Positions 29,221 through 40,365 are shown, counted from the stretch's first letter. The stretch: DNA of 64,000 bases from Anodontia alba (GCA_964016985.1 OZ024828.1:77149869-77213868), one strand, 5' to 3'. Notes: generated by a model from the letters alone, not told the origin. Numbers and translations are program-made.

Positions 29221-29610
29221 ACCCCGGAAATGCACCAATCAGGATGCACAACACCCACACCCCAAGGCACCAAAAGAAGGAGGTATGATGAACAAATAAG
29301 AACAAAACAAACACCACATATGCCTATTCAAATATACTGAAAATTTTACCACCAAAGAATGAAAATTTTCAGATAAAAAATTCTGATATTTTCATATTTC
29401 TGCTCAAAACATAGATTGTGCCCACAATCTATGTTTTTTTTTATAGCAGAAATTAGACAAAAAATATAATGTAACCCCTGTAAACCCTAGTTTTACTATA
29501 TAAAAGTGAGGTTTAAGGGGGTCAAAATTATATAGGCATGTTTTCGTGATGTGAAACCACAGACGGACAAACAAAGAAGAAACTGCAACAGAGGAACCAC
29601 CTTGGGGCGG
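29221..29610 (-). pseudogene. HRGP-family hydrophobic exon split by a family B MITE, copy at 29.3-29.6 kb
   Basis: On the minus strand KVVPLLQFLLCLSVCGF (29,550-29,605) is interrupted by the family B element at 29,318-29,551. The homologous sequence resumes at 29,310-29,222 (FFWCLGVWVLCILIGAF). The copy at 57.45-57.88 kb is also split by a family B element but about 60 bp away, so the insertions are independent. Confidence 0.5.
29318..29551. mobile_element. Family B MITE with shortened hairpin
   Basis: Ends ATGCCTATTCAAATA and AGGCATGTTTTCGTGATG. The central ACTCGTTAGAACCG hairpin is deleted, leaving CATAGATTGTGCCCACAATCTATG. Confidence 0.85.
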
Positions 29611-29669
29611 CCAGTGGGAAAACTACCGTGGGGCTTAACCCTGGTCCTGCTGAACCCGGGTATACACTG

Positions 29670-29745
29670 CCTTAGCAAACAGTGTAGATCCAGATCAGTT
29701 GGCTTCTGAAGAAGCCAACTGATCTGGATCTGCATTGTTTGTCAT
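29670..29745. mobile_element. Family G hairpin
   Basis: GCAAACAGTGTAGATCCAGATC - AGTTGGCTTCTGAAGAAGCCAACT - GATCTGGATCTGCATTGTTTG. Confidence 0.8.
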
Positions 29746-29909
29746 TAAGAATGTGAATTTTTATCAAAACCTGGATCAAGTAATATGATTGGCTGACAGT
29801 TGGAAGTGGGTGTGGCATCTTAATTTATTCAGCATGACAAGAGTTAAACCAATTTTAATCGCTCGAAACCTCGCCCTTAGTTCTGTTGCAGCTCCAAATT
29901 ACAAATATA

Positions 29910-30111
29910 TGTTCGGTCTAGGGGTCCTATACCTCATCTTTGAAATATCACAGTGAAACACATATAATCAAAACACCGTGATGAAATAAAACAAAGGGCT
30001 CAATGGCGATCTGAAGTCAGAACACAAGAAAGCCACAACCAGGACCACGATGAGTCCAGCCACAGACATTGATAGTCAGGCACCGACCATCTGAAACAGA
30101 AGGGATATTTT
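29910..30111 (-). pseudogene. HRGP-family exon, best preserved copy
   Basis: The minus strand has an acceptor-like CCTTCTGTTTCAG and then, in the phase left by the 42.3-kb sister exon, DGRCLTINVCGWTHRGPGCGF and a stop at LVF*. Downstream sequence (to 29,915) matches 41,728-41,790 and 42,140-42,230. A family R element begins directly at the acceptor side (30,112), replacing the upstream exon. The short open product could be a real exon of an unannotated gene; without the upstream exon it looks orphaned. Confidence 0.5.
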
Positions 30112-30215
30112 GTAAGTAAAACATAGAGACAATTTTGCAGTAAAAATCAGAAAAAAAAAATATACCAAAATGTGGTCTGCTGAAATTTTTACCCAGCATC
30201 CAAAGCGTTAAATGT
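30112..30215. mobile_element. Family R MITE fragment
   Basis: ATTTTTACCCAGCATCC..GCGTTAA right end and GTCTGCTGAAATTTTTACCC. Confidence 0.55.
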
Positions 30216-30448
30216 AATAAGCTCGATTTAGACGTGGGATGTTAGTAATGTACCAAGCTCACGAGCAAGCTGTGGTTGTGCTTGAAGCAAAGTACCACAA
30301 TAATTGCTTGATAAGGTAATAGATATGCCAGCAGAAGCCATTCAAACGCCTCTGAGACTAATCGAGACATTTTACTGAATCTTTCAGCTCTTCGACTCAT
30401 AAAATAAATGCGCGATATATTATTATCTGGATATTGCATTTAACCCAC

Positions 30449-30556
30449 CCCAGTAAGCATTTTACATAAATCTATAGCGGGCCGTTATCGGCCCGTCAGC
30501 TACCCTGACGAGCCGATAACGGCCCGCTATAGATTTATAAAGAATGCTAGCTGGGT
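30449..30556. mobile_element. Family L 107-bp palindromic MITE, copy 1
   Basis: Ends CCCAGTAAGCATT and AATGCTAGCTGGG. Arms ATCTATAGCGGGCCGTTATC and its complement meet at GTCAGCTACCCTGAC. Copies at 54,973, 60,487 and 62,287 have the same length. The asymmetric loop shows that this copy and 60,487 share one orientation. Confidence 0.92.
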
Positions 30557-30717
30557 TGATAGTTTAGTTTGCTGGATAAGAAAGTTCGATTAAATAAAAA
30601 ATGAAAATCTGAGTGAGTCGTTGAGACGATGTAAATTGCCGAACAGAAAATATCAAATACTTTTGGACACGACTTGTCTTGCAGAGTGAACACAAAATGT
30701 AACCGAATCTATCTATC

Positions 30718-30940
30718 TGGGCCCAGATGTTCAAAACTTAACGGAGTTGTCAGTTAAAATCTTAAAATATGGCAAACCCATTGATATTTGTTGCGGAAAA
30801 CAATATGAGTAGCTTTTGCAATCTACCTCACATGTTTGCAGCAAAATATCAATGCATTTGAAATTACCTTAGCTACAACAGTTAACGACTTTGTCATTAA
30901 AGAGCTCGTTAAGCTACGATGCTTTGAACAACTGGGCCTT
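30718..30940. mobile_element. Family C MITE, copy 4
   Basis: Ends CTGGGCCCAGATGTTC and GAACAACTGGGCC, centre partly deleted. Confidence 0.85.
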
Positions 30941-30984
30941 GGTTTGCACGACGACTTTTCGAATAATCAGACTACTCCCATCAC

Positions 30985-31400
30985 TCCAGATATGGCAATA
31001 TTTTCTACTAAGACAAAAACCGATACTTTTTCTTATTTCTCCATGAAAACATACATTGTGGGTACTCATTAGAATCGCCTCGGCTCAGCCTCAGCGAATC
31101 TATCTATCTGATTTGTAAAAAGACAAACACTGAATAATCAGGCTGTTTCCATACATGTAGTCCCTGATAAGGCTTTTTTTTTTTTTCAAAAAAAAACAAA
31201 CAAACAAAACATTTTTTTTTTTTTTGAAAAAAAAAAAAAAGCAAACTGATACTTGTCTTATTTCTCCGTAAAAACATATGTTGCAGGTCATTAAAAGCGC
31301 CTCAGTGAGGCTCTTCTAATGAGTACCATAGCATGTTTATGTAGTGAAATAATATTCACATGGCGAAATAAGATCATTATTACGCGGACACCTCATCTAA
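30985..31400. repeat. Two truncated family A copies and poly-A/T hairpin
   Basis: A left half (30,985-31,090; TTCTTATTTCTCCATGAAAAC..ATTAGAATCGCC), then TTTTTTTTTTTTC..GAAAAAAAAAAAA inverted runs (31,177-31,242), then a fuller copy (31,256-31,345; AAAAGCGCC-TCAGTGAGG-CTCTTCTAAT). Confidence 0.65.
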
Positions 31401-31442
31401 TCCGGAGATGTTTACTCCGTATGAAGATACGATTTCGTATGC

Positions 31443-31727
31443 ATTACGAAAACATGCCTATTCAAATACATGTATATAGAAATTGTCACCTCCAAAAACT
31501 GAAAAATTTCGGGTAAAATACTCTGATATTTTTCCTATTTCTGCTCAAAACATAGATTGTGGGTACTCGTTAGAACCGCCTCGGCGAGGCGGTTCTAACA
31601 AGTACCCACAATCTATGTTTTCGAGCAAAAACAAGAAAAATAATGTATACCCCCGTAAACCCCATTATTACTATATAAATGTGGGGTTTAAGGGGGTCAA
31701 ACTTATATAGGCATGTTTTCGTGATGT
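31443..31727. mobile_element. Family B MITE, complete
   Basis: TTACGAAAACATGCCTATTC to TATAGGCATGTTTTCGTGATG, 285 bp. The perfect central hairpin TCGTTAGAACCGCC-TCGGCG-AGGCGGTTCTAAC is intact. Confidence 0.92.
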
Positions 31728-31729
31728 GT

Positions 31730-32140
31730 GCCACAGACATGGCATCGAAGCGATTTTAATTAATAGTTATAAGCAGCTTTTGTTCGAGAAATGGGAAAAA
31801 ATATGCATACCCATATGTCTATGAATCAACAGCCCCAAGCATGCTCGAAGCAGACGCGAAAAGAATCCTATAAAAATCCAAATGTACGAACCTTTTTCTA
31901 TCCTATATTTCTGAGTAATTTCCGAATTGTTTTGGCTCTGCTTCTTTCATAATATGCCTAGATATTGTGGAACAGTAAATGCCAAGGAAGCACGTGTCTT
32001 CGTCGTGGGACTTCGCTGTGATTAGTTCGTATACCATTTAGAGCACTTTTCCCTGGTATGCTCTCAACAGTATTCTTGCACTGAAGTTCAAAGCGCCTTT
32101 CAAAATCGTAGCCGTCGACTTTCTACCATTTTCTCATTTT
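31730..32140. other. No feature recognised
   Basis: No repeat or credible exon seen. Confidence 0.3.
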
Positions 32141-32164
32141 TTCCGAGACAATAAAGCTTGGCAT

Positions 32165-32485
32165 GATTTGATGTGATTCACCCACAGACGAATCACATCA
32201 AATACCACATTACGAAAACACGCCTATTCAAATACATTGAAAAATTCACCTCCAAAAACTGAAAATTTTCAGATAAAAAAAACTCTGATATTTTTCAAAT
32301 TTCTGCTCTAAACATAGTGTGAGTGCTCGTTAGAACCGCCTCGGTGAGGCGGTTCTAATGAGTACCCACAATCTATGTTTTTGAGCAGACTTAGAAATAT
32401 AATGTCTACCCCTATAAACCCCAGTTTTACAATACAAAAGTGGGGTTTAAAGGGGTCAAAATTGTATAGGTATGTTTTCGTGATG
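32165..32485. mobile_element. Family B MITE, complete, beside a small inverted repeat
   Basis: GATGTGATTC..GAATCACATC precedes the element. The MITE runs CATTACGAAAACACGCC to TATGTTTTCGTGATG, hairpin GTTAGAACCGCC-TCGGTG-AGGCGGTTCTAA. Confidence 0.88.
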
Positions 32486-32489
32486 AAAT

Positions 32490-33000
32490 CTTTTTTTCAT
32501 CGAAAAATGTCCATAATATCGTCTACTGCTGGTGTGACTAGCACTTAAAGGGTTAAGAGAGCGCTTCATTTGTAGTTGATATGCGAATTCTAGCATTTAC
32601 TCAATCATTTGATTTTCTGGGGCAATTTATCATTCAATCTAAACTTCAGGAATACTTTCATTTGAGACAAGTTTTGGAATTAGTAAACACTTGTGACATC
32701 GAAGTGAAATAAATCATCACTGGAATATTGGCTGGTGAAGGTAATTAAAACAATCCAGGAATTGTGAGCTTTGCATTTTGTAGGTTCGGAATCAAAGTGC
32801 AAATTGTCTCTTAAGGTAATAAACCCAGCAGACGACACCTTGAAAAATATTTCCTATTTCCCCCAGAAAACACGGATCTGAAGATATTCTGTCAATAAAG
32901 CCGGTTCTAGGAGCTAGTGAGCAGTGTTGCAAATTTTATTACGAGTCTGCTATTTCCCGTTTTCTTATGTTCTTTGCTTAAATTTCAAGGGATTTACTCT
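32490..33000. other. Mostly unassigned, one family R fragment
   Basis: CCAGCAGACGACACC..TTTCCCCCAGAAAAC (32,822-32,872) is a family R end. The rest shows nothing. Confidence 0.4.
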
Positions 33001-33009
33001 TCTCCTATT

Positions 33010-33130
33010 TTTATTTAGGCCGCGACAGTTGCAACGTGCCTTCGACCATGCGCAAAATGTGCGGATTCGTATCACCCTGCGCATACACAAAGTATCATCC
33101 GGGCGTGTACTCTCCATTTATACATTCTTT
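33010..33130. repeat. Family H degraded copy
   Basis: GTGCCTTCGACCATGCGCAAAATGTGCGG..CACCCTGCGCATACAC. Confidence 0.5.
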
Positions 33131-33352
33131 AGTATCCAATGATTGTTAGGGATAACTATTGTCTGCTTAGGAGTAGAGACCATGACGGATCCAAGGATGT
33201 AAAACCACTTTTTATGGCTACTAGGAAGCTGTTTAAGTTTTTTTTTTTTTATCTGGAGTACGAATTGGCAGATAACGCTTTCAAGTGCTGGTAAATAAAA
33301 CTGAAAATAAATGTTCTGTGCATATTCGTGTTTATATATAGTCGGCGTATTT

Positions 33353-33353
33353 A

Positions 33354-33443
<90 letters not shown>
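33353..33443. repeat. (CA)n microsatellite
   Basis: About 45 uninterrupted CA units. Confidence 0.95.
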
Positions 33444-33445
<2 letters not shown>

Positions 33446-33589
33446 CACTATGAAAAAAATATTACAAATTGGGCAAGGTAGCCAAAAAAAAAGTCTTTAT
33501 CCATCATCGTGAATTCTGGATGCGGGACATTGCTGGGTTAACGTGAATGTATGCAGCTTTCTCTAGAGCACTGTGAACTGAAGGCTTCG

Positions 33590-34100
33590 CCCCCTTTGTT
33601 AAAAGGAGCTCACTCCAACAGGAAAGAATTTGCTTTCCGTTGGTGTATAAATTAGGCTATTATTAAAGGAAAACATCCCTCCGGAGGGGTGGTTGTTTGG
33701 TAGGGCGCAAATGCTTTCGTTGAAGAATACTACACCCTGATCCCATCCCTGATTTTCAAAAGAGGGATGGGTAATATTGTCAGATGAGAGGGCTTTCCCA
33801 ATGAAGATTTATCTAATCAGCTTAATGTGTATTTGGCTAGTATATGTAAATATTATATGATATTCTTTAGGTCATTTATTTTTGTATGTTTAATATAAAT
33901 TGATACACTTTTTGACAAGGGAGACAACTTCCAGTTTGCTTCCCTGTGCGCCAAACCCCTTCTGAAAAGGACTCTACTCTAAAAGGAAGAAATTTGCTCT
34001 CAAGGGGAGCAAATTTCTTTATTTTAGACTAGAGCCCTTTTTAGAAGGGAGCAAACGCATTGTCTCTCTTGAAAGTGTATTAATTCCCCTTAAATTAGAT
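33590..34100. mobile_element. Family Q MITEs, two nearby copies
   Basis: A left half at 33,597-33,640 (AAAAGGAGCTCACTCC..AAAGAATTTGCTTTCC). A complete hairpin lies at 33,915-34,085 (GGGAGACAACTTCCAG, AAAAGGACTCTACTCTAAAAGG, CTCAAGGGGAGCAAATTTC, TAGAGCCCTTTTTAGAAGGG). Between them is unassigned sequence. Confidence 0.7.
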
Positions 34101-34199
34101 AAGATTGAGGAGCTGTCAAAAGTTCAAGAATATTTATGCAATCAATGAAGTATCACTGTCTGTATAGGAGAGATACAGGAACTATTAATTTTCCAGACA

Positions 34200-34470
34200 G
34201 ATGGAAATTTGATATACTGTTAAGGGATTTATAGTAGACTTGGCAGATTTTGCGCCTTTCTTAAGGACAGACAACTTTTTGGACTTCCTGTTTGCTGCCC
34301 AGGGTATCAGGCCCGTTCTGAAAAGGAGTCTTCTCTAAATGGAAAGAATTTGCTACCAAGAGGGGGTGGGGTGGGGGGCAAATTCTTTCTGTTTAGAGTA
34401 GACTCCTTTCAGAAGAGAAGCAAACAGTTTCTGACAGAGTTACCTCCCCTGAAAGTCTATTCATTCCACT
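34200..34470. mobile_element. Family Q MITE
   Basis: GACAACTTTTTGGACTTCC, AAAAGGAGTCTTCTCTAAATGG, a G-rich loop (GGGGGTGGGGTGGGGGGC), GCAAATTCTTTCTGTTTAGAG and GTTACCTCCCCTGAAAGTC. Confidence 0.75.
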
Positions 34471-34499
34471 CAGTATGTTAGCGTGACCCGATCTAAAAG

Positions 34500-35131
34500 A
34501 ACATATGATGTGTAACGTTTGAAAATGGACCGTTTCGCATTTCCACACAACAATGACTCATATCAGCTTGCGAATAATTATAAAGGATCCTTGTTTCTCA
34601 TTGCGCAAAATGCTGATAACTGAAGATTGTGTATGGATATTTGTTTATCTACACAGCCAAAAAAAAAAAAAAAAAGAAGAAGAAAAAACATTAATTCACC
34701 AACGCCTATAAAGAGGACTTTAACAAACAGTGCAGACACAGATCAGACGCATCTGCACTATTGGTCATTAAACTGTATCGAACTTGCAGTAAATGTAAAA
34801 TATCCTTCTAATCGTATGAGACTGGAAGACTCGCCTTTTGGCATAAATAAGCTAATAAAGGCTGTCGTAGGTCAGATGATGGTTTCAGAAGTACAGCTAA
34901 AATGCCTCTGAGAAGAAAGGCACATACATGTATAAAAGTATCCAAAAATCCGGGAAGTGTACTCTGGCTAAATTAGACCAAGAAACTAAAACCAACTTTG
35001 CACAATTTAGGCAATCATCAACAGGTTTTATGAATGTGTTCATTGCTTTCATTACTTTTAGAATCTCCGTATTCACCAGCTGGTGTTAGCTCCGTCTGGC
35101 AGCCGTAATACGTCTCCTCGTACTTAAATAT
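34500..35131. other. Mostly unassigned, one family G fragment
   Basis: ACAAACAGTGCAGACACAGATCAG at 34,724-34,747 is a family G arm joined to TCTGCACTATTGGTC. No gene is seen in the rest. Confidence 0.4.
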
Positions 35132-35567
35132 ACAGTAAAACCTCAATGGCTCGAACATCTTTGCGACCATGGAAATTTATTCGAGACATGGGTAGTTCGA
35201 GCCCCTGAGGGTTAATTATGGCGCAAGGTCAGGCGGCACATGGGGATAATTTAAGAATGTCTTTTCGCTCTTCTATAAAATAATGGTATGTGGAATATAC
35301 TCATTAGAATCGCCTCATCGAGGCGATTCTAATGAGTATACTCAACATTCATTTTCATGATAAAAGCAAAAACAAAAACATAAAAAAATAAAATAAAATA
35401 AAAATAAAAAAATTAAAATAAAATAATAGAAAAGAATTAAAATAGCCCTAAAAATTTGCTTTCTTGAGCTATCGGAAGAATTTCTGGGGACTCGAAAAAG
35501 AGTTCGAATTAGCCATGGCAAACGAGCCATCGGTGTTCGAGCTTTGACGTTTGACTGTAGTATAGTT
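35132..35567. mobile_element. CAGTCAAACC-type MITE, copy 2
   Basis: Ends ACAGTAAAACCTCAATGGC and GACGTTTGACTGTAG. The centre is ATACTCATTAGAATCGCC-TCATCG-AGGCGATTCTAATGAGTAT. An (AAAAT)n-like tract of about 70 bp interrupts the right arm. The central hairpin resembles family A, suggesting exchange of hairpin cores between families. Confidence 0.8.
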
Positions 35568-36000
35568 TAAATATTTTGGTCCTTTGTGACCAGTGAGCCC
35601 GTTCCGAGATTTTGAAACTTTATACGAGAGCCACTTGAGAGCTTACATTAAGCAGACTTAATTTTTGTGCAAGCAGCAATTCTGGGTACACTTTTTCACC
35701 CATCAGTATACCCGTTCAAGATAATCCTGAATATGGGAAACCGTTTACATGTCATGCGAACTGGGTCCTCAGGTGGTGCTTAAGGTTTATACAAATGAGA
35801 GACTTCAATTCTGAAAATTAAGGCTGGTAGACATTTTTTTCTTATTGAATATGTTTAAATTAATTTTGACAGACATGTTACTGTCTTGAACCCAGCGTTG
35901 CTGATAGCGAGCGATTTGTCTGCAAGCTCAAAACATTTTCACACTTCAGAATTATGCCAGTTCTCGGCATTTTTCTGACTTTTAGCGAAACTGAAACGTC
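35568..36000. other. No feature recognised
   Basis: No repeat or credible exon seen. Confidence 0.3.
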
Positions 36001-36004
36001 ACCC

Positions 36005-36235
36005 ACATTGGTTAACCCTTTCATCCCTGAGTTTCTGTAGTGGACTCGTCCATCCTTGAATTTGGACATGTCTACTGATGCAAATAGGGGTTTCAGTCTA
36101 AAATTAAAAAAAAAAAACATAATGACAAACAGTGTAGATCCTGATGAGACGGCTCATTAAAAGCCGTATCATCTGGATCTATACTGTTTGCACAGGTATC
36201 TAGTTTTGTCTGCCTGGCTGAAAGTGTTAAAAATA
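36005..36235. mobile_element. Family G MITE, TTAACCCTTTC-end subtype
   Basis: TTAACCCTTTCATCCCTGAG left end; hairpin CAGTGTAGATCCTGATGAGAC-GGCTCATTAAAAGCC-GTATCATCTGGATC; GCTGAAAGTGTTAA right end. The sister is at 62,670-62,895. Confidence 0.75.
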
Positions 36236-36449
36236 GCCACTAGCAATATCGGTACAAAAATGGGTTTTCTACCCCAAGAGACTGGGGTTCGGGAATGAAA
36301 CGAATACTAAAAATATTCCTTGACGGAATGCAACTTCTGAAATTCTCCTTTTTTTCAAAAAGAGATTGCAGGTATATTCGAACTGGAACCGGAGAAAATT
36401 TACATTCGGATATTTTCACCCACTGAAGACTCAGACGCATTCACACAGC

Positions 36450-36645
36450 CTGAGTGCTCTTGAAAAATGGCAAATACATTGATATATTTTGCTGGAAAAA
36501 TGTGAGTAGCTTTTGCATTGCAAAAGCTACTCACATTTTTCCAGCAAAAATATCAATGTATTTGAAAATACTTTAGCTACAATAGTTAACAAGTTTGTCA
36601 TTAACGTGCTCGTTAAGCTAACAATGCTTTGAACAACTGGGCTCT
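36450..36645. mobile_element. Family C MITE with perfect central hairpin
   Basis: TACATTGATATATTTTGCTGG-AAAAATGTGAGTAGC-TTTTGCATTGCAAAA-GCTACTCACATTTTT, and right end AACAACTGGGC. The left end is truncated (TGAGTGCTCTTG). Confidence 0.85.
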
Positions 36646-36837
36646 GCTATTTGAATCCAGCAAGTTAAAGGTTAATTTCCCCTACTCTTGTTGGCAGAAA
36701 TTAGGCAAAGGCAATTAGAGCAAAGTAGATTACTTTTTCTGTATTAACTTTGTATCTTGAAGTTTTAACCTTCGTATACTGAACAAATTCAATTATTTCA
36801 TTCTTTTTCCATCAAAATTTCTTCGCTAAGAATGATT

Positions 36838-37094
36838 GTGAATAACTGCTATTACCACTACTGCTGCTGTTACTACTTCTATTATTATTATTACTACTAC
36901 TACTACTTCTTCTTCTACTACTACTACTTCTACTTTTATTACTACTACTATTACTACTACTACTGCTGCTGCTACTACTACTACTACTATTGCTGCTACT
37001 ACTACTATTACTACTGCAGCTGCTGCTACTACTACTATCACAACATGTACTACTGCTGCTACTAATAATAAATATACTAATAATGATATATTGT

Positions 37095-37127
<33 letters not shown>

Positions 37128-37132
37128 TATTA

Positions 37133-37167
<35 letters not shown>

Positions 37168-37175
37168 TTCAGTGG
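36838..37175. repeat. Compound trinucleotide microsatellite (ACT/TGC then AAT)n
   Basis: About 240 bp of ACT, TGC and TTC triplets followed by (AAT)n/(ATT)n inverted tracts. Long open frames here are artefacts of the triplet period. Confidence 0.95.
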
Positions 37176-37319
37176 ACATAGAAAAGGAAACTTGTGGGTT
37201 TCATATTTCAGCTAAGAAAATCGTAAAACCTAATGCAATTAAAAAAGGCATGTGTATAAAATATAAACCATTGATACAACATTGAAATGCATTGTGAAAT
37301 ATAGTTAACATATATTCTA

Positions 37320-37610
37320 GAGTTGCAAAACAAAAAGAAAGAAAGTGAGAGAAAAAACAAACAAACAAACAGACAAACAAACAAAAAAGAAATATAGAAA
37401 GAAAGAAATAAAGGAAAAAAGAAGAAGAGAATGAATGATTTAATGAAACGAAAGACATGCAGAAAGAAAGAAATAAAGCAAAAAAAGAAAGAAAGAAATA
37501 ATTACAAGAAAGAATAGGAAAGGGGATATGGATTGGTTGTAGGGGAGTAGAAGAAGCCAACAGAAAAAAAATGATGGATAGAAAAATAAATAAAGAAAGA
37601 AAAGTGAATA
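37320..37610. repeat. Purine-rich (GAAA)n-like tract
   Basis: AAAGAAAGAAAGTGAGAG, AAACAAACAAACAGAC and GAAAGAAAGAAATAAAG words dominate. No coding meaning. Confidence 0.85.
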
Positions 37611-37704
37611 CTTACCGTGCATTTATTCCGATTTTAAATACAAACATTAAAACATGCTTAACTAAATAACTCCAGCTGTTAATGCTTTAAGAGACCAATC
37701 AGAT

Positions 37705-37855
37705 CTGCAGCAGACGACGATATATATATATATATTTTTTCATAGAAAAATAAGTCAAGCAGACTATTCACATGAAATGTCAAGACTTATTTTCTATGGA
37801 ATAAAATGTTAAAAAATTGAATGTCGTCTGCAACAAATTTTGCTTGGCGCCTTAA
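37705..37855. mobile_element. Family R MITE
   Basis: GCAGCAGACGACGATATA left end, arms CATAGAAAAATAAGTCAAG / GACTTATTTTCTATGG, right end GTCGTCTGCAACAAATTTT. Confidence 0.75.
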
Positions 37856-37859
37856 GGTT

Positions 37860-38360
37860 CAGATGAGGTCTTCACACTTTCTCAAGAGGATAAATTTGTT
37901 TGGCAGAATAGATTGACGTCCTATTTTCGCGTTATACATTATCGATCTTTGCTAGGAAATGGAATCTCTTATAGGACGAAAAGAATAATAAAATCGCATC
38001 TTATGATCGATACGTTCGTGTGTCGCACGTTTCACTATTTTTTTCTCTGTCTTGTTATGTAGGCCGTGTTAAACGAAAACGTGTAGTAGCGAAAAACTTA
38101 AATTAAGATCACATGCGTCTGCACTTCTCAGTAATAAATTTCTATAGTATTCTATAATTTTGTTAGCGGACATTCGCGCAGGCTGATCTGGGCCTTCGCT
38201 GGTCGCATATGCCTCAAACAGATCCCAAAGAAATGACTCTTGAGAGCCGTAAATTAAAAACAGACACACACAAAAAAAAAAAAATAAATAAAATAAAAAA
38301 GATAAAATAAATAAATAAATAAATAAAATAATAAAAAAATAGAAAATAAAAAAAATGAAT
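37860..38360. repeat. Family H hairpin and (AAAT)n tract
   Basis: GCGGACATTCGCGCAGGCTGATCTGGGCC (38,166-38,194) is a family H half. ATAAATAAATAAATAAA-rich DNA fills 38,265-38,360. The remainder is unassigned. Confidence 0.6.
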
Positions 38361-38864
38361 AAAATAAAAACAGCCGCAGTGTCGAGTTTTGTGGGCTAGA
38401 CTAGTTAGTTTCGAAAAATTAGGCCTCATCAGTGGTTCTCATATAAAATTTCAATAATCCCTGATTGGGATCAACAAAGGCACAGCCTCAAAGACACGCT
38501 TCCGCTTGATTAAGCCTATATCGTCATTAATGGAATAAGAAAATACCGTATGACATATATATATAGGCTGCGACTGGTAAAATGTACTTTAGGATTTATG
38601 CGAAAAGCAGAGTCAGATCAGATGGCACAGGCATGCAGAAATCGTTCCTTTTCGTCTACCTCTCCTCCAACGTCCCGCCATCGCCCCCGCCCCCGACCCC
38701 GCCCCGCCTGTCCCTCTTCCCCCATACACCCGCACGCACGAATGTATAATCGAATCTCTCCGTAAATTCATAAAATGTGTGTTATAAAGGTCGAAATAAA
38801 ATACCCTGACTTTTCTGAGATATACACGTATAATTTAAGTAGACTGAAAGTTACTTGATAGTTT
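38361..38864. other. Unassigned; C-rich patch at 38,680-38,740
   Basis: CGCCCCCGCCCCCGACCCC and neighbours form a C-rich stretch. No gene is seen. Confidence 0.4.
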
Positions 38865-39335
38865 TTTCCGCCAGTTTCACGAGACAGACAACTTTTGTGA
38901 CTTCTTGTTTGCTTTTCTGCACACCAAACACCCTTTTGAAAATGGTGCTACTCCAGGGAAGTAAATTCTTTCCTTTTAGAGTAGACCCTTTTTCAAAAGG
39001 GGAGGCAAAACAAAGGTGTCCTTAAACGACTGAGTTGAAAGACACGCATATTCCATTAATTCGTCGGCCACTGCTTACCATGATCACAATTATTTGCAAT
39101 ACTAGCGCTTTTGTATGTTCATAGACAACTGATAAGTCCAATATTTACGACCTTGAACTTCACACTTCCAGGGATCTGGTATATGTTAAGGGGAATTTGA
39201 CTTTGTCAAAATTGTTTTGCCTCCCTTCTGAAATGCCGTCTTAGGAGCAAAGTCTTTTTTACACAGTAGACCCGATTTTCAGAACGGGCTTGGTGTGCAG
39301 GAAGGCAAACATGAAGTTACACAAGTTGTCTCCTA

Positions 39336-39370
<35 letters not shown>

Positions 39371-39410
39371 AAAGAAAATCTACCAAGTGTATTTATTCCC
39401 CTTAAAGCTC
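38865..39410. mobile_element. Family Q MITEs, two copies, one with a poly-A run
   Basis: Copy 1 (38,870-39,015): GACTTCTTGTTTGC..AATGGTGCTACTCC..CTTTTAGAGTAGACCC. Copy 2 (39,175-39,405) is inverted: TTGCCTCCCTTCTGAAATGCC..AGTAGACCCGATTTTC..GTTGTCTCC, then about 30 A residues, then CTACCAAGTGTATTTATTCC. Confidence 0.7.
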
Positions 39411-39835
39411 TCTTTTCAGCTTTTTCAGTCCATATTTTCAACTTCTTCTGTGCACATTTCTCAACTTCTTCAGCCCACATTTTTAGCTTTTTCAGTCCTC
39501 ATTTCTCAGCTTCTTCAGTCCACATTTTCAGCTTCTTCAGTTCACATTTTCCCAGCTTCTTTAGTCCACATTTTCAGCTTCTTCAGTCCACATTTCTGAA
39601 CTTCTTCATTTCACATTTCTCAGCTCCTTCTGTCCACATTTCTCAGCTTCTTCAGTCCACATTTCTCATCTTCTTCAGTTCACATTTTCACCTTCTTCAG
39701 TTCACATTTCCCAGCTTCTTCAATCCACATTTTCAGCCTCTCCAGTCTACATTTTCAGCTCCTTCAATTCGCACTTTTCCACTTAAGTCCATATCTCTCA
39801 GCTTCTTCAGTCCACATTTTTCAGGTTTTCAGTCC
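39410..39835. repeat. 24-bp minisatellite, about 18 units
   Basis: The unit is TTTCAGCTTCTTCAGTCCAC plus ACAT, with scattered variants and a few indels. Because 24 is divisible by three, short frames of an 8-residue repeat appear on both strands, but indels close each of them. I do not treat it as coding. Confidence 0.9.
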
Positions 39836-40071
39836 AGTTTTGGAGCGCTTTTGCCATTCTCAAGCTCCCCATAGAAAAAAAAAAAAAATTCTTAAATAAG
39901 CGATCCTCAGTCATTTTGGCAACATGACTAGTGCATCTGAATTTTGCTTGCTTATGATTAGTATAATTATGCTTGTTATTCCTGCCCACCCGAGGACGTC
40001 TGTATTTGGGGTCATGTCTTGCCATTTTATCTTTAGTTACTAGTTTCCTCAATACCGGCACTGTTGCTAAC

Positions 40072-40365
40072 CGCTTTGTGACCGCATTGTGGGTTCGAAC
40101 CGCGACCGAGTTATACCAAACACTTCAAAAATGATACTAGCTGCTCTCTGGCGCTCAGCATTAAGAAAGTAGAGCTAGAACTGGTCATCCCGGTGTCAGT
40201 ATAATGTGACTAGGTGGAATATCATCTTGGGTGTGATATTTCAGTGAGGCAGCAATTTAAAATAAGCATTGAGCTCCCTGCCACATCCAGACGCCGCCAT
40301 GATATCCATACGACTGAAAGATTGTTGAAAGGGACGTACAACCCGAATAAAACAAACAAAAAAAA
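40072..40365 (+). mobile_element. tRNA-derived SINE-2 (GGTGTCAGTATAATGTGAC type)
   Basis: Box B-like GTGGGTTCGAACCGCGACC is followed by a body with CCGGTGTCAGTATAATGTGAC, TGATATTTCAGTGAGGCAGC and CACATCCAGACGCCGCCATG, and an A-rich CAAACAAAAAAA 3' end. Box A is degraded. The body phrase is one I associate with widespread molluscan SINEs. Confidence 0.7.

Noticed and set aside
29222..30111. Relation of the HRGP short peptide to bivalve defensins because of a C-x4-R-G-x2-C spacing
   Set aside because: Only two cysteines are shared and the spacing differs from known defensins; the resemblance is too weak to report as a function.
33118..33441. A minus-strand frame of 107 codons starting with Cys-Val repeats
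   Set aside because: Most of it is the (CA)n microsatellite; the rest has no recognisable content or splice signals.
36838..37179. Long open frames on both strands rich in Tyr, Val, Leu or Asn
   Set aside because: They are translations of an uninterrupted trinucleotide microsatellite; every frame of such a tract stays open.
39259..39600. An apparent 8-residue protein repeat (KMWTEEAE-like on the minus strand)
   Set aside because: The 24-bp minisatellite gives periodic open frames on both strands, but indels break each frame before the array ends.
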